From positions 1,178,001-1,242,000 of the forward strand of contig OZ014422.1 of the NCBI GenBank assembly GCA_963965975.1: a DNA stretch of 64,000 nucleotides, read 5' to 3'. The notes under the pieces are model-generated. The model was not told where the DNA came from. It did no database searches and saw only the letters and a program-made list of their open reading frames with translations. This document shows positions 44,190 to 57,706 of this stretch, in pieces (the first letter of the stretch is position 1; each line of letters starts with the position of its first letter). The position numbers and the translations under genes were made by a program. The stretch is from Xestospongia bergquistia (Eukaryota > Porifera > Demospongiae > Haplosclerida > Petrosiidae).

Positions 44190-44430
44190 TGAGAACTTCA
44201 ATATAGTTAAAAACAATATATTAACAAACTATAAAGAAAACAATAAAAAATAAAATTTTTAAAAAACTGTTTTTGAGAACTTCAATATAGTTAAAAACAA
44301 TATATTAACAAACTATGAAGAAAACAATAAAAAATAAAATTAAAAAAAAATGTTTTTGAGAACTTCAATATAGTTAAAAACAATATATTAACAAACTAAA
44401 AAGAAAACAATAAAAATAAAATTTAAAAAA
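44190..44430. repeat. Three tandem copies of an ~80-bp AT-rich unit
   Basis: Each copy begins gagaacttcaatatagtta, continues with acaatatattaacaaacta, and ends in an A-rich run. The three copies differ by a few bases and by the length of the A/T tracts. Confidence 0.85.
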
Positions 44431-44492
44431 ACTTAAAATAAGACAGTCTCAGTAGTTGAAGAGTCCCCAAGGAGTCCTCCAGTCAGTCCACA

Positions 44493-45372
44493 AGTAGAGA
44501 ACATAGAGGAAGAAAGAGAGAGTTATCTGTAACAACTGGATTACTAAAGAATGGATGGATGGAAAGATAGCTCACCTTTTTCAAGTGCTGCTCCTGCAGG
44601 GAAAGAAAAGAGTAGTAATAACTGAACTAGTGGTGACAGTGAATGGATAGAGAGTGAAGAGAGACAGAGGAAGTGAAAAGGGACCACCAACCTACACACA
44701 CACACAGCACACACACACGCACCCTAGAAGATCAGAGCTTCCCCCCGCCACCTGGCAGCCTCGGATATTAAAAAAATTTTTTTTAGGCCGCCAGGCGGCA
44801 GGGGGAAGATGATTAATAGAGTTTGTATGAGTGTGTGTATGGTGTATGGGCTGAATGGCCCAAAATAAAATTTAAAAAAATTAAAATAAAGAAGAGGAAA
44901 GAAGGCTTGAAGGAAGAAGACAGAGGAGACCAGGCAGGAGGGCGACTCATCTTTTAGATCCAGAGAACATCAGAACAGTCAAGAGAACATCCAGAACAGT
45001 CAGAACATCAGAGAAGAACAGTCAGAACATCAAAGAACAGTCAAGAACATCAGAGAACAGTCGACAATACAGTAAGAACTTCAAAGTTGAATCCTGTTGA
45101 AACAAAGAGAGAGAGAGAGAAGAAATCGAAAATACTTTACAAAAATTAAAAATAAAAAATAGTAAAAAAAGAATAAATAAAAATTGAAAATAAAAAAAAA
45201 CAGAAACTAAATGAAAAGATGATCCAACGACGAGAGGGGCGAGTCGATCCAACGAAGTACGAGATGATCCAACGATGAGCTGAGTCGTAGAGAACATAGA
45301 GGAAGAAAGAGAGAGTATTTGCAACAACTGAAAATAGACGAGAGATGGATGGATGGAGAGATAACTCACCTT
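44493..45372. repeat. Duplicated purine-rich element flanking a spacer
   Basis: A segment beginning gtagagaacatagaggaaga is present at 44493-44578 and again at 45287-45372, ending each time near gata(g/a)ctcacctt. The ends resemble a splice donor (AAGGTGAG) on the minus strand. Between them are agaacagtcagaacatcag-type tandem repeats (about 44960-45070) and poly-A tracts. No open frame of interest. It may be a non-coding transcript or a repetitive element. Confidence 0.6.
44739..44807 (-). ncRNA. Candidate RNA hairpin (23-bp stem), function unknown
   Basis: GC-rich arms 44739-44761 and 44785-44807 are inverted repeats of 23 bp with three differences, separated by an A/T loop (seven A then eight T) that can extend the stem. 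All three differences would be G-U pairs if the minus strand were transcribed, but C-A mismatches on the plus strand. That asymmetry hints at a minus-strand RNA. It could also be a transposon relic. No flanking RNA polymerase III signals were identified. Confidence 0.45.
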
Positions 45373-45731
45373 ATACTAAAAGCTTGCGAAAATGGAGTTA
45401 TTTATATTATCAAGAGATCTCTGTCACGCTTCAATTTGACAATCAGTCAACACAAACTCGTGACAATTTTTGGAGGGAAACGCCACACGAGTGACAACAT
45501 TAATTGAATTTTGATTTGATTAATAACAAATTAAAAGTTTCTATAACTCGTTACTGAAAGAAATACATTTGTAAGATAATGCAATAAGAGTATAATATTT
45601 ATGTCAAAAACTGCCAATGTAAAAGTTAACTTTACCTACATTATTACATAACGTAATACGGACCAAAACGGACCCGGTTACATAGTCTATGATCGTAGCC
45701 ATAGTAACATTAAACCACGCCCATCAAAACT

Positions 45732-46312
45732 ATGTCTCAACAAGGAGCAGTGCTACAAACTTATAATAATGAATTAATAAAATGTAAGTTTTGCTTCGTA
45801 CTCTGTATTAGAATAATGCTTATCCTAGGTATAGAGGATCTGTGTTCAAAGAGAGATGAACTTCATCAACAGATCTTACAAGAAGAGGAAGAGAAACAGA
45901 AAATTCAAAATGACATTCGTATATTGACAGAACGTTTGGCACAAGTCAACGAAAGCCTAGCTCATAAAATTGGCACCAGAAATGATTATGACAGAACAAT
46001 AGCAGAATGTGAAACAGCCTACAAAAAGGTACTCTATATCATCACTGCAATATTCTGGAATCATAGTGATATGTTAATTGGGTTATATCATAAGGGTTTT
46101 ACTCTGTGAGATGATATCTCTAACAGTATTACTCTAAACTAGTGATCAGTGGTCTCCGTATTCATGTGTCTCATTATATATATTATCTATAGATCCTAGA
46201 GAGTTCTCAGACATTACTTCATGTATTGAAGAAGGAGACAACAACACTGAAAGAAAAGACTGGTAGTGTAGGCACTACCAATCCTAAACATCCACATACT
46301 CATACTACATGA
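45732..46312 (+). CDS. SSNA1: SSNA1 (NA14), microtubule-associated coiled-coil protein
   Basis: Three exons, 45732-45783, 45829-46028 and 46193-46312; 372 nt, 123 aa, about the family's usual size. The protein begins [22 protein letters not shown] and is a single long coiled coil ([63 protein letters not shown]) with a short His/Thr-rich end. SSNA1 sits at centrosomes and basal bodies, forms fibrils and remodels microtubules (known for animals and green algae). It converges with ACOT8, with 125 bp between stop codons. The gene was missed by simple length filters because of its short exons. Confidence 0.92.
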
Positions 46313-46437
46313 TTCCATTCTCGTATTCCATATTTGTTTGCAATAAAGTTCAATAATATTTCTATAACAAAACATTATCACTTTGTACAAGAAATTAGAA
46401 TATGACAACTTCAAAAATAACAAACTCTAATAACAAT

Positions 46438-47486
46438 TTATAGTTTAGCTCTTATTAAGGATTGTTGCACAGCTGAAGCAACCAAATCGCCATCCTCAGA
46501 GAATATTCTACAATTATGAACAAAGTAAAAAGAATAATGAGAGACATCCATGCTTTGATCAACTGACCTACACATGTTTAGACTTTGCCCATAACTGGAG
46601 GATTGGCATTCAAATTCTAATAAATGCCACTTATATAAATTTACATCTCTATGAAACCACAAGCTATGATCTAGAGAGGTGATCAATTCAACTTCGATGT
46701 TTGGATATTTATGACGAATAAGACCAGCAAGATTCCAATCTGATACATAACCTAATGCAATGCGATGATGGTTGGGATCATTCTGTCTTAATGGTTCCTT
46801 AAGTCTCATCCAGAAGTAGAGCCTGAAAATAACACAAAAACCTTAAAAACTAGATCCCTACTCCAAGCATACAAATACATGTATTAATGTATTACTTTGG
46901 CTCCATTGGCGGTTTTGTTTTCAACCAAGCTTCCCAGTTGTGTGGCAAACATATGTATACTTCAAATGGTCCAGTTAAACTGCTCTTACTATTAAACATA
47001 GTTTCTACAAGGTCTTTAAGAGTAATAGTTAAAGGATCTCCTGGTGATGGTATAAGAGGCATAGGATGATTGTTATAGGGTAGATTCCCATCTGTACTAT
47101 CGGGTGACCTAAATGATATCAGACAATGAAACACTGTCTTTCCATTTTGTATCGCACGAACACTACGAAAAGAAAATGTCCGACTATTTTTTCTTGAGTC
47201 TATCTGATAAATAACTTTCTCAGGTTTGACTGGACTAATAAAATAACAATGCAATGATGTAAACAAAAACTCCTGTCTGTCTTCCTCTAATGTCATCAGT
47301 GCTGCCTTCATTGCATGAGCTATAATGTGACCTCCATAGGACCCTCTTGCTCCTTTAGCATGAAACAAATTTGTGCCCATAAACAGGTCATGATCTAAAG
47401 CTATTACAACAAGACATCACATGATATGTACACTATGATGTATAAACGATAATTATCTAACCTTGAACCTCCAATAGCTTTTCCAT
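46438..47486 (-). CDS. ACOT8: Peroxisomal acyl-CoA thioesterase (ACOT8 type)
   Basis: Exons (minus): 47486-47462, 47394-46896, 46822-46438; 909 nt, 302 aa. Two hot-dog folds of the TesB type: the first around GARGSYGGHIIAHAMKAA, LHCYFISP and SFRSVRAIQNGKTVFH; the second around HRIALGYVSDWNL and SLDHSLWFHRDV, the latter with the conserved Asp and His of the active site. The protein ends in AKL, a peroxisomal targeting signal type 1. It hydrolyses acyl-CoA to free acid and CoA in the peroxisome (family knowledge). The start is short, MEKLLEVQ, compared with vertebrate ACOT8, and depends on a 25-nt first exon, so an upstream exon cannot be ruled out. Confidence 0.88.
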
Positions 47487-47660
47487 GACTACACGTTGAG
47501 CCCCACCCCCTGAAATTGACTATTAATTAACTTCTATTTAATAACAAGTATCTTGAAAAATGTATTAAGCTCAAATAGTCATGGATATGTACATGATTAA
47601 AGATGCATTGTAACTATGTATATAGTGTATTTGAAGACTTGACTCTTCCAAAAATCCACT

Positions 47661-48734
47661 TCATATCATTTCTTTAGCACTATCTACATCAAATTTTGTT
47701 CTTGTATACCATACAAACAAGAACACAAAAAATACAGAGATATCTGATCCATAATACCAAACGCCCTATAAAAGATGCAGTGAACATTAGATCTACATAG
47801 CCCTTCTAAGTAGCTCACCTCGAGACTCCATGCACCTAAATGACAAGCCATCCAACAGTGTAAGTATTTGATAGCATAGAGAGACCCACCACCAAATATA
47901 CCAGCAATAACTAAATAAATAGACTCAATCCATAACTGCTCTTTGTAGATCCGGAGACCCTGCAATATAACATAGACTCCACATCCAATTTCAATACTAT
48001 AAAAATATAGGATACTCCTAGAAACAAAAAGATTATTATCGCTTTCAAATTAATTGCAAAAATAAGAGGCTTACCAGATCTCTATTCCAAAACAAAAATA
48101 AGCAAAGAACAGACTAGTATATGTAATAGTCATAGTAAATCTTAAAACAATAATAACAAAGATGACAATACAACATAGAGATCTACTTTCTTTCTCTTAC
48201 ATTGTGCTCCAGGCTTTCTCTGAAATCCATTGTAAATCAATCAGTCCATTAAACAGGAAACTAATAGCAATACAAGATGTTAAGCTGGCATCAATTCGAA
48301 GAAACTGTTCAAAGGCATAGTTTGGTTTCTGTACTCCACATTCAACACGAAACACACTATGTACAACAAACCCAGATGTGATCATAAGTGCATAAGCACT
48401 GAAAGAAATAGCATAAGCTCGAGAACCGATAGCTGAAGGTTTTAAGCTAAGTAGAGCACGTCCTCCAATAAAAATTCCAATGATCACTGCTAGTATCCAA
48501 GCACCTAGCACTACAAAAATTATAAAAACAATTTAAAGATAGATACAAAAAATAAAATTGACCATTGTAAGTTCACTTACAAGATGCATTGCAGAGTTGT
48601 GCACCAAAGATATTGGACACATGTGGAGTTAGACTACAAGTACAGTTGTTACTGAAGTTAAAGTGCTAGATTAAAAGATGAATAAGACGAACAGACGGTA
48701 GTTATCTGACTTACAGCCTCGCCTACAGTCACCA
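47661..48734 (-). CDS. Multipass membrane protein, unidentified
   Basis: Exons (minus): 48734-48714, 48665-48581, 48510-48201, 48140-48075, 48017-47819, 47765-47661; 786 nt, 261 aa. It starts MVTVGEAHFNFSNNCTCSL, with possible N-glycosylation sites, followed by about six hydrophobic segments (LGAWILAVIIGIFIGG; AYAISFSAYALMIT; SCIAISFLFNGL; SLFFAYFCFGIEIW; IYLVIAGIFGGGSLYAI; DISVFFVFLFVWY). The last intron (53 nt) must be spliced to keep the hydrophobic C-terminus GVWYYGSD...; reading through it gives a different, less plausible end. I do not recognise the family. Its start codon lies 29 bp from that of POLR2I on the other strand. Confidence 0.75.
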
Positions 48735-48763
48735 TTATTAAGGGGTGTGGTTACTGATTAATC
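48735..48763. promoter_or_regulatory. 29-bp head-to-head spacer between membrane-protein gene and POLR2I
   Basis: Only 29 bp separate the divergent start codons. Both genes must initiate within or near each other's 5' end, so 5' UTRs are very short or overlapping. No promoter motif was recognised. Confidence 0.5.
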
Positions 48764-49888
48764 ATGGACGATGATGACGATGATATGCCTTCGCTAGAAC
48801 CACAGACAGGCCCAAAGTTTGTAGGAATCCAGTTTTGTGTAGAATGGTAAGAACAGTCTCACTGTATAATACTGCTTACTGTATGTATGACATATAAGTC
48901 ACTAAAATTACAGAATGATCTATAATGATCTATTGTCCTCTAGTAATAACATGCTGTATCCAAAAGAGGACAAAGAAAGGAAGGTTTTGCTTCATGCTGT
49001 GAGTATATATACAATTTGTTTACCATTTTGTATTTTATATATTATAGTGTCGTAATTGTGATTATTCTCAACCAGCTGTTGACAGTTGCATCTACGTCAA
49101 TAAAATAACACACGAAGTCGAGTTAGTAACAATATCAATATTCTACTTACTTCATTAATAGTAACAGTATATAATACACTGGAGCTTCCTTTAGCTGTAT
49201 GTATTAACTATACATACCTAAATTGAGAGTTCCAGTGTAGTCTCGTCCCCATACTGCCACAACCCTAAGTGAAAAAACAGTCTGGGGATGAAACTAAGTA
49301 TATTATATTAGTGTTATAATTATATATATTTAGTAATGCGATTGTTAATCTTTATTTAGTGAAATCACTCAAATATTAGCAGATGTATCACAAGATCCTA
49401 CCTTACCTAGGACAAAAGACCATCCATGTCCCAAGTAAATAATGTAATGTGACACTTTGTCATAGAACTATTAATCTAGATGTGATCATCGTGAAGCAGT
49501 ATTCTTTCAATCACAATCCAAGAAAGCTGAGGTATAACACACTACTAACTTACTAGTGTGAATTCTTTGTATTTACTCAAGTTACCTGATTTTAGTATAT
49601 ATATATAACTTCATTTAGAGTGTCTCATAGAAACTATAAGGTTTTATTTGTTAGTAATAGGCCACTTCCTTTGTCCTTAGTTGCATTCTTGATTACCATA
49701 TTAAGTACTTGACACTTAAAAGAAAATAATTATAACAGCCCTGGATAAGTTGTAGGGGTACTAAGTGGTTTATTTGATGTTAATATAACCAATTATACAA
49801 ATAATTGTTGTTAAAATTTCTATAGGACGAAATGAAGCTGTATTATGTTTGTTGTTCTGAGGGGTGTGGCCACAGATGGACAGAATAA
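48764..49888 (+). CDS. POLR2I: RNA polymerase II subunit RPB9
   Basis: Six exons: 48764-48846, 48944-48998, 49048-49121, 49360-49434, 49480-49531, 49826-49888; 402 nt, 133 aa. Acidic start [12 protein letters not shown], then [17 protein letters not shown] with the first zinc ribbon (later cysteines in CRNCDYSQ) and a C-terminal ribbon ([29 protein letters not shown]). RPB9 is the small zinc-binding subunit of RNA polymerase II that contributes to start-site choice, elongation and proofreading with TFIIS (known). All eight zinc-binding cysteines are present. Introns are 45 to about 290 nt. Confidence 0.95.
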
Positions 49889-50174
49889 CACATACATATA
49901 CCAAACACTCAATTTCACTTTTGTCACTATTTTAATAAGATCACAGGTTCAATTATTAAACATCAAAAATGTAATAACTAATCAAAAAAGAATAAAAATA
50001 CTTGTTTATATTTAATTGTGTATTGATACTAAACATTACTAAAAAGAAACAACTACTAAAAGGTACTTGTTTAAAATCTCAATAACACAACTAAAAACAA
50101 AACAGTACATTATCATTATAGATGAGTGAACAAAACATTGGATACATACTGGATTTGATTTAGCTCGTGTTCTC
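49889..50174. other. Intergenic between POLR2I and SRCR gene 3' ends
   Basis: Convergent 3' ends; no feature recognised apart from AT-rich candidate polyadenylation sequence. An alternative extra 3' exon of the SRCR gene could lie in it. Confidence 0.4.
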
Positions 50175-51124
50175 TCATGCCAAAGAGCGGCCTCCAATGC
50201 AGAAATCATTACGCCATAGGCAGGCACCTAATAATATTATAACTCCAACAATTGCTACCAAACAAATAACAATAGCTGCAATAATACCAGCTGCTTCACC
50301 GATAGAACCAGTTGTAGTGAGGGGTGTTTGACAGTTGACGGCTGCAATATTAGTTTGACATGTTGATTGTTTACTATAATAAGACAAAAGAGGCCATTTT
50401 TATTTACATGTGGCTGCTAAGATTAGGTAACACTTGAGTATGAAGTACAAAAAATGTTAATTTATGGGTTCTGCATAAAACTCATTTTGAGTTGTTTTAT
50501 TAATAGAATGGATTTAATTTCATATTCAACATATAATAAAGATAACAATCAGTACTAAGGGACAAAGGTGGATGAAAGAGATAACAAGAGATGGTGGGGT
50601 CTTAGTTTACATTCCAACAAAGCCAATTAAAAAGTATTGCGAAGTACAAATTCACAATCTTAACATCATCACTACTAGTAAATGCATACAGTCTGAGCAT
50701 TGAAGACAGACTAATACCCATATCACAATAGTCTCATGTAGGCAGACCCTCCTTTTTGCTGTCTGGCTATGCAAGACTACAATATAACACATTCATACCT
50801 AGGCCAAAATACTTACCTATAGGGACAATTTAAGATGCTGCTTTCAGAACCAGAGCAACTCACTTGACCAATTACAATATCAAACTTTCCAATACCATGT
50901 TGTCCAGTCTCAAGACCGCCATTACCATCGTATCCAAGCTCTCTGCATACTACGCCAGCATCAACAGAGCTGAACCCATCTCCACAGACCTGTCCCCAGT
51001 TACCACTAAGTCTGACTTCTACTCGGCCTTGTAAATTGTTCACATTACCGTCACTGTCTACTAAACGGACATCTGCAGCAAACGCTACAGTTAATGTGGA
51101 CAACAATACTAATAGCTTGTACAT
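50175..51124 (-). CDS. Small single-SRCR-domain transmembrane protein
   Basis: Exons (minus): 51124-50817 and 50373-50175; 507 nt, 168 aa. Signal peptide MYKLLVLLSTLTVAFA, then one SRCR domain (VRLVDSD, LQGRVEVRLSGNWGQVCGDG, AGVVCRELGY, LETGQHGIGKF, SSILNCPYS). A short linker is followed by a membrane helix (AAGIIAAIVICLVAIVGVIILLGACLW) and a very short cytoplasmic end (RNDFCIGGRSLA). An upstream in-frame Met exists 16 codons earlier, but MYKLL gives the better signal peptide. SRCR domains bind proteins or microbial ligands; sponges have many. The exon 2 donor-like gtgcctgcc could allow a different tail, ending further downstream. Confidence 0.82.
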
Positions 51125-51185
51125 CGTGGAAGAAACAGAAGACACTACCTGAATCGAAACTACCTGACTCAATTCCGGAAGCTGA

Positions 51186-51250
51186 GCGCATGCGCAGTTA
51201 TATAAACTGAAGCAAAATCAGGGCTGTTGACAAACACGTGTTGCCACGTG
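51186..51250 (-). promoter_or_regulatory. Upstream elements of the SRCR gene: NRF1-like palindrome, two CACGTG boxes
   Basis: GCGCATGCGC at 51186-51195 is the palindromic NRF1-type motif, TTATATAA at 51198-51205 is a TATA-like element, and CACGTG occurs at 51235-51240 and 51245-51250, 10 bp apart. They lie 60-130 bp upstream of the start codon at 51124, in otherwise AT-rich DNA. Binding is inferred from motif match only. Confidence 0.5.
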
Positions 51251-51549
51251 GGTCTATAAAATTACTCTGAATCTGAAAAGACAATTTTATATAATATAAC
51301 GAATGCAAAATTAGAGATAATTTGTGACAACTAAATTTAGCAGAAGTGAAAAAGTAGGTAGGGTTATATAATATTACTACAGAGAGAGTTAGAGTTGATG
51401 GGTCATATCACAAGATATTATCTGTGAAAAAGTATAAATTAGCACAATTCAAGAAGACAGAAGAGAACAATTTATTTCCTGACTGTAGTCAACAGTAAAC
51501 AGTTAATTAGACGGTGCAGAATTAGATGTGATGAAGAAGAATAAACAGA

Positions 51550-54558
<3,009 letters not shown>

Positions 54559-54974
54559 TTTGTACAAGTTGATAATAATTAAATTAGCTCACGTGTATAA
54601 TTTCGGAGTCTGCGCAGTAGATATTACCCGGGAAATTTAAAACAGAGCTTAAGTTTTGATAACTGCAGTTTTGTTGTTGTAATGTGAAAAGAATTTTTTT
54701 GTTGTAACATGGTGGTCAGTAAAGTCTACATAAAGGTCATACACATAATCAAAATATTAAATTGATATATAGGTTATTACCAGTGGAATGCATAGTAATT
54801 ATGGTAAGGGAGACATTAGTATAAATGATATAGTCTATATAACAGTTCATTAGATAAGTTTATTGTTGGAACTCATAAACAACTAATACAGATACAGATA
54901 TTGGTTTGTTTTGTTGTTGTAAGGCAAAAAATGTAAAGTATATAAACATAAAGTGAAAACTAATTCTGACAGTA

Positions 54975-55036
<62 letters not shown>

Positions 55037-55480
55037 TACATATATGTATGTATGTATGTGTGTGTGTATGTATGTATGTATGTATGTATGTATGTATATG
55101 TATATATATATAATGTCCAAATAAGGGAATGAACTTACTTGTCCAAGTATGATTATATTAGTTAACTAAGTTAATGTCTTTTTGTGACTTTATGTGTAGT
55201 ATTATGTGAACAAAGACTGCATTAATTAATCATCCAAGCAAATATACATCACATAACAAATCATGCATGGATGAATTGTGTGGTATTATAATAATGACAT
55301 TAGAATATATTCACTACTAAATCAATGAACTAAATAATAAGAAAAGCAGCATATGATTACATAAATTGTAGGTAAAATAAACAATATGACACTCATACTA
55401 CAATAATATGTACTATAGAGTCACACATGCAGCAGTTGCTTGTTAAGTGTATCAAATCATTTCTGAGTCAGGTCACAAAA
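54559..55480. repeat. Intergenic with TA/GTAT microsatellites
   Basis: RBFOX 5' flank and MPEG1 3' flank. Positions 54978-55110 are TA repeats followed by GTAT repeats. TCTGCGCAGT near 54610 is GC-rich and could be part of the RBFOX promoter. No gene was found. Confidence 0.6.
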
Positions 55481-57706
55481 TTATTTATCTTCATGTGTTA
55501 CCTCAGGAGGAGGTTCAGATCTCTCATAGGTGCTGTTGAAGGTCCCTTCAATATCTAAGTATGATCGAGATGACTGTTTTTTCCTGTGACGTTTGCGATA
55601 CTTTGAGACACCACATCCAACTATAGCAATAAAAGCCACACAAAGAATAGTACCAATAAATGTACCAATGACAACACCTGCAAATTGACCATTAGTTGTA
55701 CTCCTACTCTCTTTTTTACCAGTAATTGGATTGACGTTCTCACTTTCAAGTGACTCCACATATTCTACACCATCATTATATTGACCATTTGTATATCGAG
55801 ACCATTCTCCATTTTCTCCCTTCACCCACACAGAACCATAAGGTCCTTTAATCACTAGAGTATTGCTCATATTCACAGTGAGTGCAGCTTTGACTTTGTA
55901 GGGTGGTAATCGTGGTGGATGTGGAGATTGTTTCTTGAATGTCTCAACAGAGGAACAATAGTTGATGATACAGCCTTGATCAACAGTTACTAAAAATTGG
56001 TTGTAGTGACATGGACATTGATGAGGATAAATCCCTTGTTGAAATTGTTGTGGTGAAGCAGCTAAAGGATTTCCATTTGTACAGCTGTCAAATCCTCCAA
56101 ATGGTATGCTATAACTTAATGCTTCTATGTCATTGCTGACACATACTTTAATGTCCTCACCAAAATGTAGGGGATAAAAGAACATAGGACATGACCTAGC
56201 ACCAGTAATGGGATTTTGCTCTCTAGAGGTGTAAATACCACCAAATGTGAAGCCAGAATCACTTGGTACAGTTTGACCAGGAGGGAAAGCACACCAATAT
56301 GCATGATATGTGGCATAATATATGACAGTATACTGGTAACAGCTTCTATGACAAAAAATAAAGCAGTTTCTTTTGCAGATTCGTACATTAATAGTTTTCG
56401 TGAGTGTACCAGTGTGTAACAATATAGCATGATATCCACTAGGACAGCTGTAACCAGATGTTAATGGATTTGTTTGTGAAGCAGAATAGTATCCACACAC
56501 ATCATAATCTTGATTGTTATTACAAGTTTGATAGACACCACCAAATGTGTGATTTTGTTGATTCATGTTGCAGGAATTGTCATCAATGTTGGCTTGAAAA
56601 TTGAAATTTGCAGATGTGTAATCTGTACAGCCATAATGAGTGTTAATTTTGTAATATTTGGCTACAGATTTGTAGATGTATTGAATTGTTTCCAGAAACA
56701 GGACATTTGGTAGCTCTGGTACATTGACAGAACTGATAGCAGAATAGATAGGTTGTCCTCGTCGATTGATGGCAACTAGATTATTTAGTATTCCATTTTC
56801 CCAGTCTGTATAAGAGAAATTGCTTAACTTGAAGGGTGGGCCACCATTAGTTGTAGTATGAGAGTGAGTTGTTGCATTACTAAAACGTTCACTTTCTACA
56901 TGGGATTTTGAAAATTTAAAGTTTGTACTGATTGAAAAAGAGCTAAAAAAGCTAGCACTTGCTGAAGCTGAAATATTTCGCTGAGAACTCTGAGATGTCT
57001 GAATTATATCTTTAGAAACAAAAGTCGTCTGGTAAAGAGAGGCTCCAGCTTCAATGCTAGTGACCACATGTGTCCCATAGTCACGTATCAACAAGTCAGA
57101 AAGATAATGAGCTAGTTCAGTGTTGTTATTTTGAATATTACCAGCAATGTCTAAAATACGAGATTTAAACGATGGGTGGAGTTGGGCATCAGGATTGACA
57201 TGGACAGAATAGAGATGATGACGTAAACCTACTCTTACAGAACGTGAGTTACTGTTGACCATTTTTGACTTTGTACTTTGATAATCTGTTGAGAACTTTG
57301 CATTTATTTTTGAAAAGGCATTTCCATAACTACCCTCAACATTAATTGATGTAGATGTAGTTGATTTCCAATCATTAAAATGATCAAATACTTCAGCAGA
57401 GTAGTCCACCTCACTATTGAGAACTGGTATGAGGTAGATGTCGTTAGGCAAAATATAGAGACCATTACCAGATATCTGACAAGTCGAGTAGTTTAAATTA
57501 TAGATTCGTCCAACGTCCAGATTTCGAAGGTTGTCAAATCCTAATCCAGGTAGTGCACTCATGCGCAGTAAAGTGGAGTTCGTATCTTGTAGTTGGGTCG
57601 TCGGACAATTTCGTATATCGCCGACAGGATACGTCTGTTGTTGCGTGCCTCCTCCATAGCAGATACAAAGTATCAAGATGAAAAACAAAGAGCTCGAGGA
57701 TGTCAT
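55481..57706 (-). CDS. MPEG1: MPEG1 (perforin-2), membrane-anchored MACPF protein
   Basis: Intronless, 741 aa from ATG 57706. A more upstream in-frame Met at 57817 lacks a good leader; the chosen start gives a hydrophobic signal (SSLFFILILCICYGG). The MACPF domain occupies about residues 30-360, with the signature around DYGTHVVTSIEAGASL. A Cys-rich P2-type region follows with repeated FGG-Y motifs, then a membrane helix (VVIGTFIGTILCVAFIAIV), a basic stop-transfer and a tail with SYLDIEG. This matches perforin-2, a pore-forming innate immune effector of endosomes and phagosomes, with homologues known in sponges. In the family the ectodomain faces the lumen and is released by acid and cleavage. 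No disruption of the reading frame is seen. Neighbours are RBFOX (-) downstream and an inverted-repeat-rich gap upstream. Confidence 0.9.
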   Translation of the reverse strand: MTSSSSLFFILILCICYGGGTQQQTYPVGDIRNCPTTQLQDTNSTLLRMSALPGLGFDNLRNLDVGRIYNLNYSTCQISGNGLYILPNDIYLIPVLNSEVDYSAEVFDHFNDWKSTTSTSINVEGSYGNAFSKINAKFSTDYQSTKSKMVNSNSRSVRVGLRHHLYSVHVNPDAQLHPSFKSRILDIAGNIQNNNTELAHYLSDLLIRDYGTHVVTSIEAGASLYQTTFVSKDIIQTSQSSQRNISASASASFFSSFSISTNFKFSKSHVESERFSNATTHSHTTTNGGPPFKLSNFSYTDWENGILNNLVAINRRGQPIYSAISSVNVPELPNVLFLETIQYIYKSVAKYYKINTHYGCTDYTSANFNFQANIDDNSCNMNQQNHTFGGVYQTCNNNQDYDVCGYYSASQTNPLTSGYSCPSGYHAILLHTGTLTKTINVRICKRNCFIFCHRSCYQYTVIYYATYHAYWCAFPPGQTVPSDSGFTFGGIYTSREQNPITGARSCPMFFYPLHFGEDIKVCVSNDIEALSYSIPFGGFDSCTNGNPLAASPQQFQQGIYPHQCPCHYNQFLVTVDQGCIINYCSSVETFKKQSPHPPRLPPYKVKAALTVNMSNTLVIKGPYGSVWVKGENGEWSRYTNGQYNDGVEYVESLESENVNPITGKKESRSTTNGQFAGVVIGTFIGTILCVAFIAIVGCGVSKYRKRHRKKQSSRSYLDIEGTFNSTYERSEPPPEVTHEDK

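Noticed and set aside
45022..45369. 115-codon minus-strand frame rich in Ser, Leu and Phe
   Set aside because: Translation of purine-rich repeats; no signal, domain or splice context convincing enough to call it a gene.
47684..47965. Alternative C-terminus of the membrane protein (VSYLEGLCRSN...)
   Set aside because: It reads through a 53-nt GTGAGC...TATAG intron. The spliced form gives a longer hydrophobic C-terminus in phase with the other exons.
54860..55120. Tyr/Ile-rich 86-codon frame
   Set aside because: Translation of TA and GTAT microsatellite.
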